DNA of 64,000 nucleotides from Nocardia sp. BMG51109 (GTDB lineage: Bacteria; Actinomycetota; Actinomycetes; Mycobacteriales; Mycobacteriaceae). Position 1 is the stretch's first letter. Each line of letters starts with the position of its first letter. The notes beneath the pieces are model-generated. The model was not told where the DNA came from. It saw nothing but the letters and a program-made list of their open reading frames with translations, and ran no database searches. Position numbers and translations under genes: made by a program. Shown here in pieces: positions 18,837 through 27,847 of the stretch. The stretch covers positions 6,138,001 to 6,202,000 of the forward strand of contig NZ_JAFQ01000004.1 in NCBI RefSeq assembly GCF_000526215.1, in the 5' to 3' direction.

Positions 18837-19991
18837 TCAGGTGAGCACGGTCGCGACCACCGCGGCGATGCGTGTCCGGAAGGCGGCGGGGGAGAAGGTC
18901 AGTGCGTGCCCCCGGACGGCCGCGGGGTCGTAGGCGAGGGGATCGAATGCGCGCATGGCCGTGGCGAAGCGGGAGACGACCGCGGAGTCGTCGCCGGACT
19001 CGAGGTGTTCGCCGGAGAGGCCGGGGCGCACGGTGTCCAGCGCGCCGCCGGCGCCGACCGCCAGCACCGGCGCGCCGCAGGCCATCGCCTCCACGGGGAC
19101 GATGCCGAAATCCTCGACGCCCGGCATGAGCAGCGCGCGGCAGCGGCGGTACATATCGATCAGCACCGGGTCGGGTGCGGCGCCGAGGAAGGTGGTCTCC
19201 GGGCCCGCAAGGGATTCCAGATGGGTGCGGAACCGGCCGTCACCGAGCACCACCAGTCGGGCGCCGGCCTGCCGGGCGGCGCGGATCGCCAGATCGGGCC
19301 GCTTGTAGGGGACGAGGCGGCCCGCGAACAGAAAGAAGTCGTCGCGATCCGGAACCGGGCCGGGGGTGAAGCGGCCGACGCGGACCGGTGGATGCACCAC
19401 GGTCGAGTCGAGACCCCACCAGTCGCGCACGCGCTCGGACACCGCCCGGGAGTTGGCGATCACGTGCGCCAGGCGCGGTGCGGCGCGCAGTTCGCCGCGG
19501 CGGGCCGCGCGGCCGAGCGCGCCGAGTGCGAATTGCCCTGCGCGCCCGCCGGCTTCGCGGGCGCGGAACGCCGGATCCCAGGCCCAGCGGGCCGGGCTGT
19601 GCACGTAGGCCACGACCGGTGCGTTCGTCGCCAAGGCGGCCTGGGTGGCGAACGCGTGGTGGCTGACGACCACCGCGTCGTACCGTCCGTCCAACGGCAG
19701 CCGGCGCAGTGCGCGGGGAACGAACGGCAGCAGCGGTGCGTGCGACCGTCCGCCGGTCAGCGCGTGGGCACGGGTCAGCCAGGTGGTGTGGAACGGGTCA
19801 TCCTGCGGCGCAATGGGATCCGGCGACTCGTCCCGTGCGGCCGCCCGCACGGCCGCACGACAGCCGGGGGTGAGGATCGGGGCGAACACCGGTGCGCCGG
19901 GCCAGATCTTCATGAACTCGGCGACGACGGCCTCGGACCCGCCGTACTCGGTGAAGCGCTCGTGCACGACCGCGATGCGTGGGTCGTTCAT
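18837..19991 (-). CDS. GT4-family glycosyltransferase
   Basis: This is a retaining GT-B glycosyltransferase of 384 aa. The N-terminal acceptor domain begins IAVVHERFTEYGGSEAVV, and AYVHSPARWAWD is mid-domain. The C-terminal nucleotide-sugar domain has FLFAGRLVPYKRPDLAIRAA and the E-x7-E element in PGVEDFGIVPVEAMACGAPVLA. It is the last gene of the ten-gene polysaccharide operon, seven bases after the aminotransferase gene. Such 'HERF-EYGGSE' transferases are often mannosyl- or deoxysugar transferases in exopolysaccharide clusters. The sugar is not predictable. Start: ATG with GCGGCGGAT context and no strong ribosome site, consistent with coupling. Confidence 0.85.
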   Translation of the reverse strand: MNDPRIAVVHERFTEYGGSEAVVAEFMKIWPGAPVFAPILTPGCRAAVRAAARDESPDPIAPQDDPFHTTWLTRAHALTGGRSHAPLLPFVPRALRRLPLDGRYDAVVVSHHAFATQAALATNAPVVAYVHSPARWAWDPAFRAREAGGRAGQFALGALGRAARRGELRAAPRLAHVIANSRAVSERVRDWWGLDSTVVHPPVRVGRFTPGPVPDRDDFFLFAGRLVPYKRPDLAIRAARQAGARLVVLGDGRFRTHLESLAGPETTFLGAAPDPVLIDMYRRCRALLMPGVEDFGIVPVEAMACGAPVLAVGAGGALDTVRPGLSGEHLESGDDSAVVSRFATAMRAFDPLAYDPAAVRGHALTFSPAAFRTRIAAVVATVLT

Positions 19992-19998
19992 CCGCCGC

Positions 19999-21336
19999 TC
20001 ACCCCTGCCGAGCGGGATCGAGGGAGCGGGGCGCGGCCGTGCGACGGAGCGCGGGGGCTACCGGCCTGCCCCGCAGCAGCCCCGCGACGCCGCCCCGGTC
20101 CACCGCGCTCCGGTAGACGTCGGCGGCCTCGGCGCAGGCGTCGACGGTGTGATCGATATCGGCGTCGGTGTGCGCGGCCGAGGTGACGAACGACTGGCCC
20201 AGGACGCCCCGGTCGAGCAGCTCCTGCAGGAACAGCGTGCGGAACGCCTGTGACGGGCGCCCGCCGGCATCGCGGGTGGTGAAGATCAGGCACGACGGGC
20301 GGCCGGCGACCTGCAGGTGTTCGGCGATCCCGAGATCCGCGGCGATCTTGTTCACCCCGTCGGCCAGCCGCCGCCCGGCCCGCTCCATCCGGGCGATCGG
20401 ATCGGTGTCGGCGTACGCGCGCACCACGGCGCGGAACGCGGCCAGCGAGCCGGTCTCCGGCCCGTGCGTGGTGGACAGCAGGAAGACCCGGTCGCGCTCG
20501 GTGCGCAGGCCGCCCAGCTCCATGTACTCGCGCCTACCGGCCAGCGCCGAGAGGGGGAACCCGTTCCCCATCGCCTTACCCCAGCACGACAGGTCCGGCG
20601 TCACGCCGTAAACCCGTTGCGCGCCACCGGAAGACCACCGGAATCCGGTGATCATCTCGTCGAACACCAGCAGGCTGCCGTACCGGTCGCAGAGCGCCCG
20701 CACGCCCTCGAGGTAGCCGGGTTCGGGCTCGGCCAGCGCGGTCGCGGCCTCCATCACGACGCAGGCGATATCGCCCGAGCCGAGCACGGCCGCCAGGGAA
20801 TCGAGATCGTTGTACCGGAACCGCGTGGTCGAGAGTGCCGGCGGGATACCGGCGTTCATCTCGGTGGTGCCGATGAACCAGTCGTCCACGGAGAAGAAGG
20901 GCTGATCGCAGATCGCCACCGATTCCCGGCCCGTGACGGCGCGGGCCAGGCGCACGGCGGCCGTGGTGGCATCGGAGCCGTTCTTGGCGAACTTCACCAT
21001 GTCGGCGCCCGGCACCAGGTCCAGGAAGTCCTCGGCGGCACGCAGTTCCAGCTCGGTCGGCCGGGAGAAGCTCAGTCCGTCGGCGACGGCCCGCGCCGCC
21101 GCCTCCACCACCGGCCGGTACCCGTGGCCGAGCGTCACCGACCGCAGGCCCATCCCGTATTCGACGTAGTCGTTGCCGTCGCAGTCCCAGACGTGGCAGC
21201 CGTTGCCGCGCACCAGGATCGGCGCCATACCCTCCGGGTACTGGTCGGCCCCGCGGGAGTAGGTGTGCGCGCCGCCGGGCACCAGCTCGTGCAGGCGGCC
21301 CTGTATCTCGGTGCTGCGGGCGAAGTGTCGCCTCAT
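19999..21336 (-). CDS. Class III aminotransferase (glutamate-1-semialdehyde aminomutase-like)
   Basis: This is a PLP-dependent fold-type I enzyme of 445 aa. The PLP lysine is in CWGKAMGNGFPLSAL, the Asp that contacts the pyridine nitrogen is in LLVFDEMITGFRW, and GSDATTAAVRLARAVTGR binds the phosphate. The N-terminus VPGGAHTYSRGADQ and LGHGYRPVVEA resemble HemL-like proteins found in sugar clusters rather than a housekeeping HemL. The operon position between the GT4 and GNAT genes suggests it makes an amino group that the GNAT protein then acylates. Its start overlaps the GNAT stop by four bases (ATGA), with GAGGAG upstream. Confidence 0.8.
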   Translation of the reverse strand: MRRHFARSTEIQGRLHELVPGGAHTYSRGADQYPEGMAPILVRGNGCHVWDCDGNDYVEYGMGLRSVTLGHGYRPVVEAAARAVADGLSFSRPTELELRAAEDFLDLVPGADMVKFAKNGSDATTAAVRLARAVTGRESVAICDQPFFSVDDWFIGTTEMNAGIPPALSTTRFRYNDLDSLAAVLGSGDIACVVMEAATALAEPEPGYLEGVRALCDRYGSLLVFDEMITGFRWSSGGAQRVYGVTPDLSCWGKAMGNGFPLSALAGRREYMELGGLRTERDRVFLLSTTHGPETGSLAAFRAVVRAYADTDPIARMERAGRRLADGVNKIAADLGIAEHLQVAGRPSCLIFTTRDAGGRPSQAFRTLFLQELLDRGVLGQSFVTSAAHTDADIDHTVDACAEAADVYRSAVDRGGVAGLLRGRPVAPALRRTAAPRSLDPARQG

Positions 21337-22694
21337 GGTCGCTCCTCGTTCGGCGGGGCGACGGTCAGCGCCCACAGTGCGTGATCGGCGCGCCGGCCGG
21401 TGCGGCCGGGGTAGTTGCGCATGATTCCCTCCTTCAGCAGTCCCGCCCGGGCGGCGACGGCGGCGGATTCGGTGTCGGCGCACTCGAATTCGGTGGCCAC
21501 CCGGAACAATCCGAGCGTGCCGAAGGCGTGCGCCAGCAGCGTCCGGGTGGCCGCGGCGCGCAGGCCGCCGTCGGCGTGCGCCGTATCGGCCCAGACCAGC
21601 ATCCTGGCGTTGCGGTCGAACATGTCCACGTCGAACAGCCGCGCCTCGCCGGCGTAGCTGCCGTCGACGTCGAGCACCAGCACCAGCCCGGCCGGTGCGT
21701 GCAGGCCGCCGCGGCCGCGGGCGAGTTCCCGCCGCCAGGTCGTCCGGGCGCCGGCGAAGTACTCCGGGTTGCGCCGCCGCGCCGCGACCCAGCCCGGCCG
21801 ATCCGACGGACGCCGGGTGCGCAGCACCGCGCCGGGGTAGTCGGCCAGTTCCAGCCGGACCGGACGGCCGCCGCGCAGTACTCGCCGGCGTCGCCGCAGC
21901 CACCCGGCGGCCAGCCGCGCCGAGATGCCGGCGAGCAACGTCGCGGTGGCCAGTCGCCCACCCGCAACCCCCTGCCGTTCGGCCGAGACGTCGACCGTCT
22001 CGGCCGAACCCCGCACCATCGTCGGGTACCGCGGCGGGCCGGCGCTAGGGCCCGAAGTCCCTTCTGTGCGGGCACCCTCGACGCGCCGGAGCCACGCGGC
22101 GGCGAATCCCCCGGGCGGGACGTCCTCGCGGGTCAGCGCCCACAGCTCGTGGTCGCGCCGCGCTCCGCCCGCGTCGAAGTACCGCGTCAGCAACGCCTCC
22201 CGCACGAACCCGAGCTCCGCGGCACCGTGCGCGGCGGCGACATTGCCGGGCGAGATGGGCGCGATCACCCGGTTCAGCCCCAGCATGCCGAATCCGTGAT
22301 CGAGCACGAGCCCCGCCGCCAGGCCCGCGAAGCCGTGCCGCGCGACCCGGGAATCGATCCAGATACTCATTTCGGCTGTCCCGCGCCGGGAGTCGAACGA
22401 GCACAGCTCGCACTGCCCGGCGAATCGGCCGTCGATCTCGATCACGCCCGGCAGCCGCCGCCCGGCGCGCGCCTCGGCCCGGCCGACGAGATATTCGCGG
22501 ATCCACTGCCGCTCGGTGTGCCGGGCGGCCCACTCCAGCGGCGAGCTGTACCAGAACGGTTCGATCAGGGCGCGGTCGCGCATCCGGAGCCGCCGCCAGT
22601 GCGGGTGGTCGCCGGGCCGCGGCGGGCGGATCACGACGCTGCTGCCGTGCAGCGACACCGGTCCCAGCCGGTCCGGTGTCGGCCCGCGGATCAT
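21333..22694 (-). CDS. Tandem (double-domain) GNAT acyltransferase
   Basis: Two complete RimJ/RimL-type GNAT domains are fused in 453 aa. The first (about residues 15-215) begins VVIRPPRPGDHPHWRRLR and ends DHELWALTREDV. The second (about 255-450) begins VRLELADYPGAVLRTRRPSD and ends DHALWALTVAPP. Both contain the usual acetyl-CoA strand followed by LGLNRVIA or LGLFRVAT. A linker of about 40 variable residues joins them. The product probably N-acylates an amino sugar or a polysaccharide constituent, given the aminotransferase next door. Both ends overlap neighbouring genes by four bases, so it is translationally coupled on both sides. Confidence 0.75.
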   Translation of the reverse strand: MIRGPTPDRLGPVSLHGSSVVIRPPRPGDHPHWRRLRMRDRALIEPFWYSSPLEWAARHTERQWIREYLVGRAEARAGRRLPGVIEIDGRFAGQCELCSFDSRRGTAEMSIWIDSRVARHGFAGLAAGLVLDHGFGMLGLNRVIAPISPGNVAAAHGAAELGFVREALLTRYFDAGGARRDHELWALTREDVPPGGFAAAWLRRVEGARTEGTSGPSAGPPRYPTMVRGSAETVDVSAERQGVAGGRLATATLLAGISARLAAGWLRRRRRVLRGGRPVRLELADYPGAVLRTRRPSDRPGWVAARRRNPEYFAGARTTWRRELARGRGGLHAPAGLVLVLDVDGSYAGEARLFDVDMFDRNARMLVWADTAHADGGLRAAATRTLLAHAFGTLGLFRVATEFECADTESAAVAARAGLLKEGIMRNYPGRTGRRADHALWALTVAPPNEERP

Positions 22695-24082
22695 GAGCGC
22701 GGCCGCTGGCCACCCAGCGACGAGGTGCGCACGGCGCCGTCGGTGCCGACCGTCAGCCGCCAGTACGCACCGGTGGAATCCCGCAGCACCACGCCGCCGT
22801 CGGCCCGGTCGGACAGCCAGGTGCCGCCGGGCAGCGCCGCCGCCGTGACCATGCCGTCGTGATCGCGCACCTGCAAGACATCGGCGTCGGACCGGACCGC
22901 CTGCGCGACAACGGTTCCGGCGAAGTGCGCGCCGTATCTGCCGCCGCGGCCGAGGACGTGCCAGCCGTCGGGAAAGGTGTGCGGGCCGATGTCGTCGTGC
23001 GATCCGGAGACCAGGTTGATCGCCGTGCCCTCCGGGCAGCCGTCGGGGTCGATGCGCAGTTCGGTCGGCGGCGTGTCGAGGTCCGGGTCGAACAGCACAT
23101 TGGCCAGATACGGCTGCCGGCAGCGGGTGAGGGCCAGGCAGGTGGAGCGGGCGGCCACCTTGCAGTTCACCATGCCGAACTGGGCGGGCCCGCCCCGGTC
23201 GGTGCCGATCGACAGCGCGGTCTCGGCGCCCTCGAACCACACGTTGGTGAACCACCAGTCGTTGGCGGCGCCGTCCACCACGACGTGCCGGTCGGTGGTG
23301 CGGGGATCCTTGTCGGAGACGAATTCGACGTTGGCCAGCGCCAGTCCGGCATTGTTGTCGTTTCCGGTGCCCAGCACCGAGATCCGGTTGCTGGTGAACT
23401 TGGAGGAGGTGACGTAGTTCTGGATGCAGGAGGTGACCAGGCCGTAGCCGAAGTTGTTGATATCGCAATCGATGAACGCGGTGCCGCCGGTATTGCCGTC
23501 CAGCACCACGCCGCGCTGGCGGGCGTAGCGCGGGAAGTTCTCGGCGAGGTGATTGCCGCGCAGCACCACCGATTCGAAGGTGCAGCGAAAGCATCCGGTC
23601 AGCTGCGCCGCCGTGCCCGTTGCGCCGGAGAGGTAGAAACCCAGCCGCACGAAACGCACTCGCTGCCGGCCGCGCAGCGTGATCAGCGTCCCGTCGTCCT
23701 CGTGGACGATCGTGGTGAGATCGGCGCCGTCGCCGAGAATCGTGGCGTAGTCGGGAAGTTCGGGCCACGCGGTCACCCGGTAGTGCCCGGCGGGCAGGTA
23801 CATCACCAGCGGCTGGTCGCCGACCGCGGCGGCCGCGGCGAGGGCGGCCGTATCGTCGGCGCGGCCGTCCCCGACGGCGCCGAAGTCGCGGACGTTGCGG
23901 GCCGCCGGGGTGTCGGTCACGTGCGGCGAACGGAATTCGGCCGTGGGAGCGGTGTCGGAGGCGCAGGCGGCCAGGGATCCGGCGGCCGCGGCGCCGAGGG
24001 TGACGGCGAGCATCCGGCGGCGCCCGACGAATCCGCCGCGCGCCTCGTCTATCCCGCCACGCTCGACGGCGTCCGGGGTCAT
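22691..24082 (-). CDS. Tat-exported lipoprotein with right-handed beta-helix (pectate-lyase superfamily)
   Basis: The N-terminus combines a twin-arginine signal (VGRRRMLAVTLG) with a lipobox (SLAAC), so it is predicted to be exported folded and lipid-anchored. The mature part begins with the polygalacturonase/pectate-lyase superfamily signature VRDFGAVGDGRADDTAAL. It continues with repeated short strands of parallel beta-helix type (GVVLDGNTGG, NNFGYGLVTS, NAGLALANVEF). The length is 463 aa. In a Wzx/Wzy cluster such a protein may cleave or remodel the polymer outside the membrane; catalytic residues are not obvious. ATGA overlaps at both ends tie it into the operon. Confidence 0.75.
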   Translation of the reverse strand: MTPDAVERGGIDEARGGFVGRRRMLAVTLGAAAAGSLAACASDTAPTAEFRSPHVTDTPAARNVRDFGAVGDGRADDTAALAAAAAVGDQPLVMYLPAGHYRVTAWPELPDYATILGDGADLTTIVHEDDGTLITLRGRQRVRFVRLGFYLSGATGTAAQLTGCFRCTFESVVLRGNHLAENFPRYARQRGVVLDGNTGGTAFIDCDINNFGYGLVTSCIQNYVTSSKFTSNRISVLGTGNDNNAGLALANVEFVSDKDPRTTDRHVVVDGAANDWWFTNVWFEGAETALSIGTDRGGPAQFGMVNCKVAARSTCLALTRCRQPYLANVLFDPDLDTPPTELRIDPDGCPEGTAINLVSGSHDDIGPHTFPDGWHVLGRGGRYGAHFAGTVVAQAVRSDADVLQVRDHDGMVTAAALPGGTWLSDRADGGVVLRDSTGAYWRLTVGTDGAVRTSSLGGQRPRS

Positions 24083-25368
24083 GATCGTATTCCCCAGCGG
24101 CTCAGGATATTCGACGAGGGACGCGCGGGGGCGGTGTAGGCGACCACACCGGCGAGCCGGCTGTCGTCGGTGCCCAGGGTGGCCAGTGCGCCGCGGACCT
24201 CGGGCGCCGTGGCGGATCCGAGCGGTACCACGCCGAGCGTGACGTCGCACCGCTGGGCCAGCGCGACCGCGTCGGCGGCCGCGGCGACCGGTGCGCCCTC
24301 CACCACGATCCGGTCGAACTCGCCGCGCAGCTTGGCCAGGATCTCGGCGAACGCCTCCGAGGCGAGCAGATCCGGTGTGCGGGAATCGGTCTCGCCGAGC
24401 GGCAGCACCCAGATGCCCGCCTCCGGCCACGAGGTCACCGCGTCGTCGAGTGGCGAGGCGTGGCGCAGCAGCTCGGCCAGCCCCGTCCCGGACGGCTCCG
24501 GCATCCGGCCGGAGCTGCCCTGTCCGGTGGTGTCGGCGTCGATCAGCACCACGCGGTCGCCGGTGGCGGCGAAGGCGCGGGCCAGCCCGTCCGCCACCGC
24601 CGGCCGCGAGCCGCCCGCCAGCGAGGTGAGCAGGACGCTGGCGACGCCGTCGCCGAGCCGAGTCCGCAACCGGCGGAACTCGCCTGCGGCGCCCGGGCGC
24701 CCGTCGTCGATGATGCCCAGGACGGGCACCGGCACGATCGCCTCGACGTCGGTGGACCCGCGCAGCCGGCGATCGGTGCGTTCCCGGAGGTAGGCACCCG
24801 CGAAGCCGGCGATCAGGCCCGCGAGGACACCCAGCGTCAGGATCCGGCTGCCCTGCGGCCCGATCGGCGCGGACGGCAGTTTCGCCTGATCGACCACGGC
24901 GACGCGGGCGGCGGGTGCGGCGTCGCGCTCGATGGACTCCAATTGCGCGACCATGCGCCGGAACTGCGACACCACCTCGTCGGTGAGCACGCGGGCGCCC
25001 TCGGCGGTGCCGTCGCGCGCCGAGACCACGATGAGCATGGTCGCCGGCGGGGACGCGGCACTGATCCGGCCGCGCAGCTCGCCCGTCGACACGGTCAGCC
25101 CCAGCTGGTCCTTCACCCGCTGCGCCACGGTCTCGCTGCCGACCAGTTCGAGGTAGGAGCGGACGCGCTGCTGGGCGGCGAGCCCGCCCTGGTACGAGTC
25201 GTTGACCGAGGTCCCGGTCGCCATCGACACATAGCAGGTGCTGGAGGCCACATAGTCGACCGGCAGCGTTCGCAGATAACCGTAGGACCCCACCACACCG
25301 AGCAGCAGTGCGGCCAGCAGGATCGGCCAGCGGCGCCGGATGATCCGGCGGATATCGGTCAAACCCAT
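24079..25368 (-). CDS. Wzz/CpsD-like chain-length determinant with degenerate ATPase domain
   Basis: The first about 215 residues form a Wzz-type membrane domain: TM1 at about 15-30 (PILLAALLLGVVGSYGY), a periplasmic helical part, and TM2 in SRILTLGVLAGLIAGFAGAY. The C-terminal half has the BY-kinase/MinD fold, with VVLIDADT (Walker A') and IVVEGAP at the Walker B position. The P-loop itself reads SLAGGSRPAVADG and lacks the G-K-S/T, so ATP hydrolysis or kinase activity is probably lost. No tyrosine cluster is seen at the C-terminus. It is expected to control chain length of the Wzy product. The start overlaps the polymerase stop by ten bases. Confidence 0.8.
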   Translation of the reverse strand: MGLTDIRRIIRRRWPILLAALLLGVVGSYGYLRTLPVDYVASSTCYVSMATGTSVNDSYQGGLAAQQRVRSYLELVGSETVAQRVKDQLGLTVSTGELRGRISAASPPATMLIVVSARDGTAEGARVLTDEVVSQFRRMVAQLESIERDAAPAARVAVVDQAKLPSAPIGPQGSRILTLGVLAGLIAGFAGAYLRERTDRRLRGSTDVEAIVPVPVLGIIDDGRPGAAGEFRRLRTRLGDGVASVLLTSLAGGSRPAVADGLARAFAATGDRVVLIDADTTGQGSSGRMPEPSGTGLAELLRHASPLDDAVTSWPEAGIWVLPLGETDSRTPDLLASEAFAEILAKLRGEFDRIVVEGAPVAAAADAVALAQRCDVTLGVVPLGSATAPEVRGALATLGTDDSRLAGVVAYTAPARPSSNILSRWGIRS

Positions 25369-26780
25369 TGCGCTGCCCTCGTTTTCCCGGCCGCGGGTGG
25401 CCCGGTCGTAGTCGGCGGCCCCGCCGTGCGCAGCCGATATTCGGTGATCAGTACGTAGGTGACCCAGACCAGCACCGTCGCCTGCAGGTACTTGCCGAGC
25501 GTCTCGGCGGTGCCGAGCATGCCGCGTTCGAACAGTACGGGCACCTCGATCAGCGCCAGCCCGAAGACCGGCAGCGGGACGTGGCGGCTGTAGAGCGAGC
25601 GCGCCCAGACCAGCAGCAGGACGAACGTGATCGAGACCCCCAGGGCCACACCGGGGTAGCCGCCGAGGACATACCCCTCGTTGATATTGCCCTCGGCGAG
25701 CGACACCCCGACCCGGGTCATATCCACCGACTGGCCCCGCACCTGGTCGGCCCAGGCGGCGCCGGACCGGAACTTCTCGGTGCCCAGCAGCTGCGCGGGA
25801 ACGAGGCTCTCCAGCGCGTGCCGGACCGCCTCGCCCGGCGACAGCCAGGAATGCGGCCCGGCATAGTAGGCGTCGGTGGCGGCCTCCAGCCCGTCGAAGC
25901 GGCGCAGCACGCTCAGCAGCGGCCGCAGCGGCGCCGGATATTCGGAATCGGTCACTGCCGCTTCGGCTTTCGACAGCTCGTCGGCTTTCAGCGACTGCAA
26001 CCAGCCGAACGCGCCGATCCCCAGCACGGTGATGACCAGTACCGTCGCCACCTTCAGCCGGGTCCAGCCGGTCATGGCGCAGCGCACGGCGATGGCCAGT
26101 GCCGCACCGAGAACGGGCGTCTTGGACTGCACCGCGGCCGTCCACAGCAGTTCGCCGAAGGTCAGCGCGCCGATCAGCAGTATCGTTGTGCGCGGGCTGC
26201 CGGGGCGGGCATAGACGATGAGCCCGACGGCGCCGAGGGTGGCGAGGATGGTGACCAGATTGATGATCGGGCTGGGGCTCTCCAATTCGCCTGCGCGACC
26301 GTTGTTCCCGGTCGCCACGGCGGCCAGGCGGCCGAGCGTGCCGGCCGCGTAGAGCACCGCCAGGGTGCGGAGCAGGACGGGGTCACCGGCGAACCGCGCG
26401 ACCGGGCGGGCATGCTCCCGGTGGGTACGGCCGGGTGCGGCGCCGAACCGGCCGCTCTCGCGTCCTCGGGCCCAGATCGCATAGGCCACAACCAGACCCG
26501 CGTACAGCCACAGCCCGAAGATCACCGGATGCAGCACCTCCGCGATGCCGCGGTCGTAGCCCAGCACGGCGAGCCGGGGATCGGGAATGTTGTCGCCGTA
26601 GTGCGGCTCGGGCCGCACCCACAGCAGCACCACCGGCCGCGCCACGTAGGACAGCGCCCAATGCGCCGCCTGCGCGATCAGGAAGACCCGGATCGGCCCG
26701 GACAGCCACATCGCGGCGACCATGATGCTCGCCAAGGCTCCCGCGACGAGGAAGACCTCGGGTTGCGCGACATCCGTCAC
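25359..26780 (-). CDS. Predicted polysaccharide polymerase (Wzy-like membrane protein)
   Basis: The protein, 473 aa, is dominated by about ten to eleven hydrophobic helices with a large extracytoplasmic loop, the plan of O-antigen/capsule polymerases. Wzy proteins share little sequence, so the call rests on topology and location between the chain-length gene and glycosyltransferase/flippase genes. The loop segment EGNINEGYVLGGYPGVALG resembles the late loop of related EPS polymerases. The GTG start follows GAGGGAGG about 11 bases earlier. A 62-bp gap separates it from the upstream glycosyltransferase gene, the longest gap in the operon. Confidence 0.65.
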   Translation of the reverse strand: MTDVAQPEVFLVAGALASIMVAAMWLSGPIRVFLIAQAAHWALSYVARPVVLLWVRPEPHYGDNIPDPRLAVLGYDRGIAEVLHPVIFGLWLYAGLVVAYAIWARGRESGRFGAAPGRTHREHARPVARFAGDPVLLRTLAVLYAAGTLGRLAAVATGNNGRAGELESPSPIINLVTILATLGAVGLIVYARPGSPRTTILLIGALTFGELLWTAAVQSKTPVLGAALAIAVRCAMTGWTRLKVATVLVITVLGIGAFGWLQSLKADELSKAEAAVTDSEYPAPLRPLLSVLRRFDGLEAATDAYYAGPHSWLSPGEAVRHALESLVPAQLLGTEKFRSGAAWADQVRGQSVDMTRVGVSLAEGNINEGYVLGGYPGVALGVSITFVLLLVWARSLYSRHVPLPVFGLALIEVPVLFERGMLGTAETLGKYLQATVLVWVTYVLITEYRLRTAGPPTTTGPPAAGKTRAAQWV

Positions 26781-26842
26781 CCTGCGGCCTCCCTCGTCCG
26801 GCGTCGTTCCGTCACCCGTATGTCGCCTGCGCACACTCGCCG

Positions 26843-27847
26843 TTACCCGATCGCGGCGATGATTTCGCGGGCACGATCGGCGTAACTGTTGGCGCCCGCC
26901 GTAATTCGGCGATGCCCGGCCTCGGCGACCTCGGCCGCCCGATCCGGGCGGTGGGCACAGCGATCCAGGATCGCGCGCAACTCCTCCGCCGAGGAGAACA
27001 GGAAACATTCCTCCTCGTCGTCCAGCAGCCGCGCGTGCTCGTCGGTGCGCTCGCCGACGAAAAGCCCACCGGCGGCCGGAATTTCGAAACTGCGGCAGGT
27101 GTGGGTGTCGCGGTTGGCGGAGTTGAGCAGAACCAGGTTGGCGAGCATCCCGGCCACGGCGACGGAGAAGTCCTCGCCGTAGACCGGCCCGCGCACGGCC
27201 GTTCCGGTGCGCCGCAGCGCGGGCTCGCGCCACCACCCGGGCCCGTAGACCGCCAGGGCGGCACCGTAATCGCGGCCCAGCGCGGTCAGCAGGCCGGTCC
27301 GGTCGGGCCGGCGGGCGCCGATGAACCCGGCCGTGAACCGGTCGCCGCCGCGCCGCGCGCACGGCCGATGCCAGGCCGGGTCGTAGGCGCTGGACACGAA
27401 GGTGACCGCCCGGGCTCCGCGCGCACTCAGCTCGGGCACGTTGTGCCGCTTGGTGGTGACGACCAGATCCCACTCCGCCTCGTGTGCGAGATAATCGGCG
27501 GTGACGTTCTCCGGATTGGCGACGTCGTCGGGGCTGTAGTGCACGCGCAGGGCGGCCGGGACCGACAGCAGCCGCCGCTGGTCCAGATGGACGGATTTGA
27601 ACCCGAACAGCATGTCGGGGGCGAAATCGGCCGCGAGGGAGTCGATCTCGTCGTGCATCGCGGCGACGGTCCGCGGCGCGCGCCGGCCGGCGAACTTGGC
27701 GTAGACCCACGGCGGTGACAGCCTGCGCGGCAGGGTGATCGCGGTGGTGTCGGCCACCAGCACGTCGTGTCCGGCCGCGCGGAAACCGTCGGCCAGCGAG
27801 CGGGCATTGCTGCCCACCCAGTCGTCGCCCACGTAGAGGATCCTCAC
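26843..27847 (-). CDS. CgeB-type glycosyltransferase (glycosyl_trans_1_2-like)
   Basis: The N-terminus MRILYVGDDWVGSNARSLA and the C-terminal segment CRSFEIPAAGGLFVGERTDEHARLL are hallmarks of the CgeB/DUF3880-containing GT-B transferases. VHYSPDDVANPENVT lies mid-protein. The predicted length is 334 aa. The GTG start overlaps the flippase stop by four bases. It transfers an unknown sugar in assembly of the repeat unit. Confidence 0.75.
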   Translation of the reverse strand: MRILYVGDDWVGSNARSLADGFRAAGHDVLVADTTAITLPRRLSPPWVYAKFAGRRAPRTVAAMHDEIDSLAADFAPDMLFGFKSVHLDQRRLLSVPAALRVHYSPDDVANPENVTADYLAHEAEWDLVVTTKRHNVPELSARGARAVTFVSSAYDPAWHRPCARRGGDRFTAGFIGARRPDRTGLLTALGRDYGAALAVYGPGWWREPALRRTGTAVRGPVYGEDFSVAVAGMLANLVLLNSANRDTHTCRSFEIPAAGGLFVGERTDEHARLLDDEEECFLFSSAEELRAILDRCAHRPDRAAEVAEAGHRRITAGANSYADRAREIIAAIG

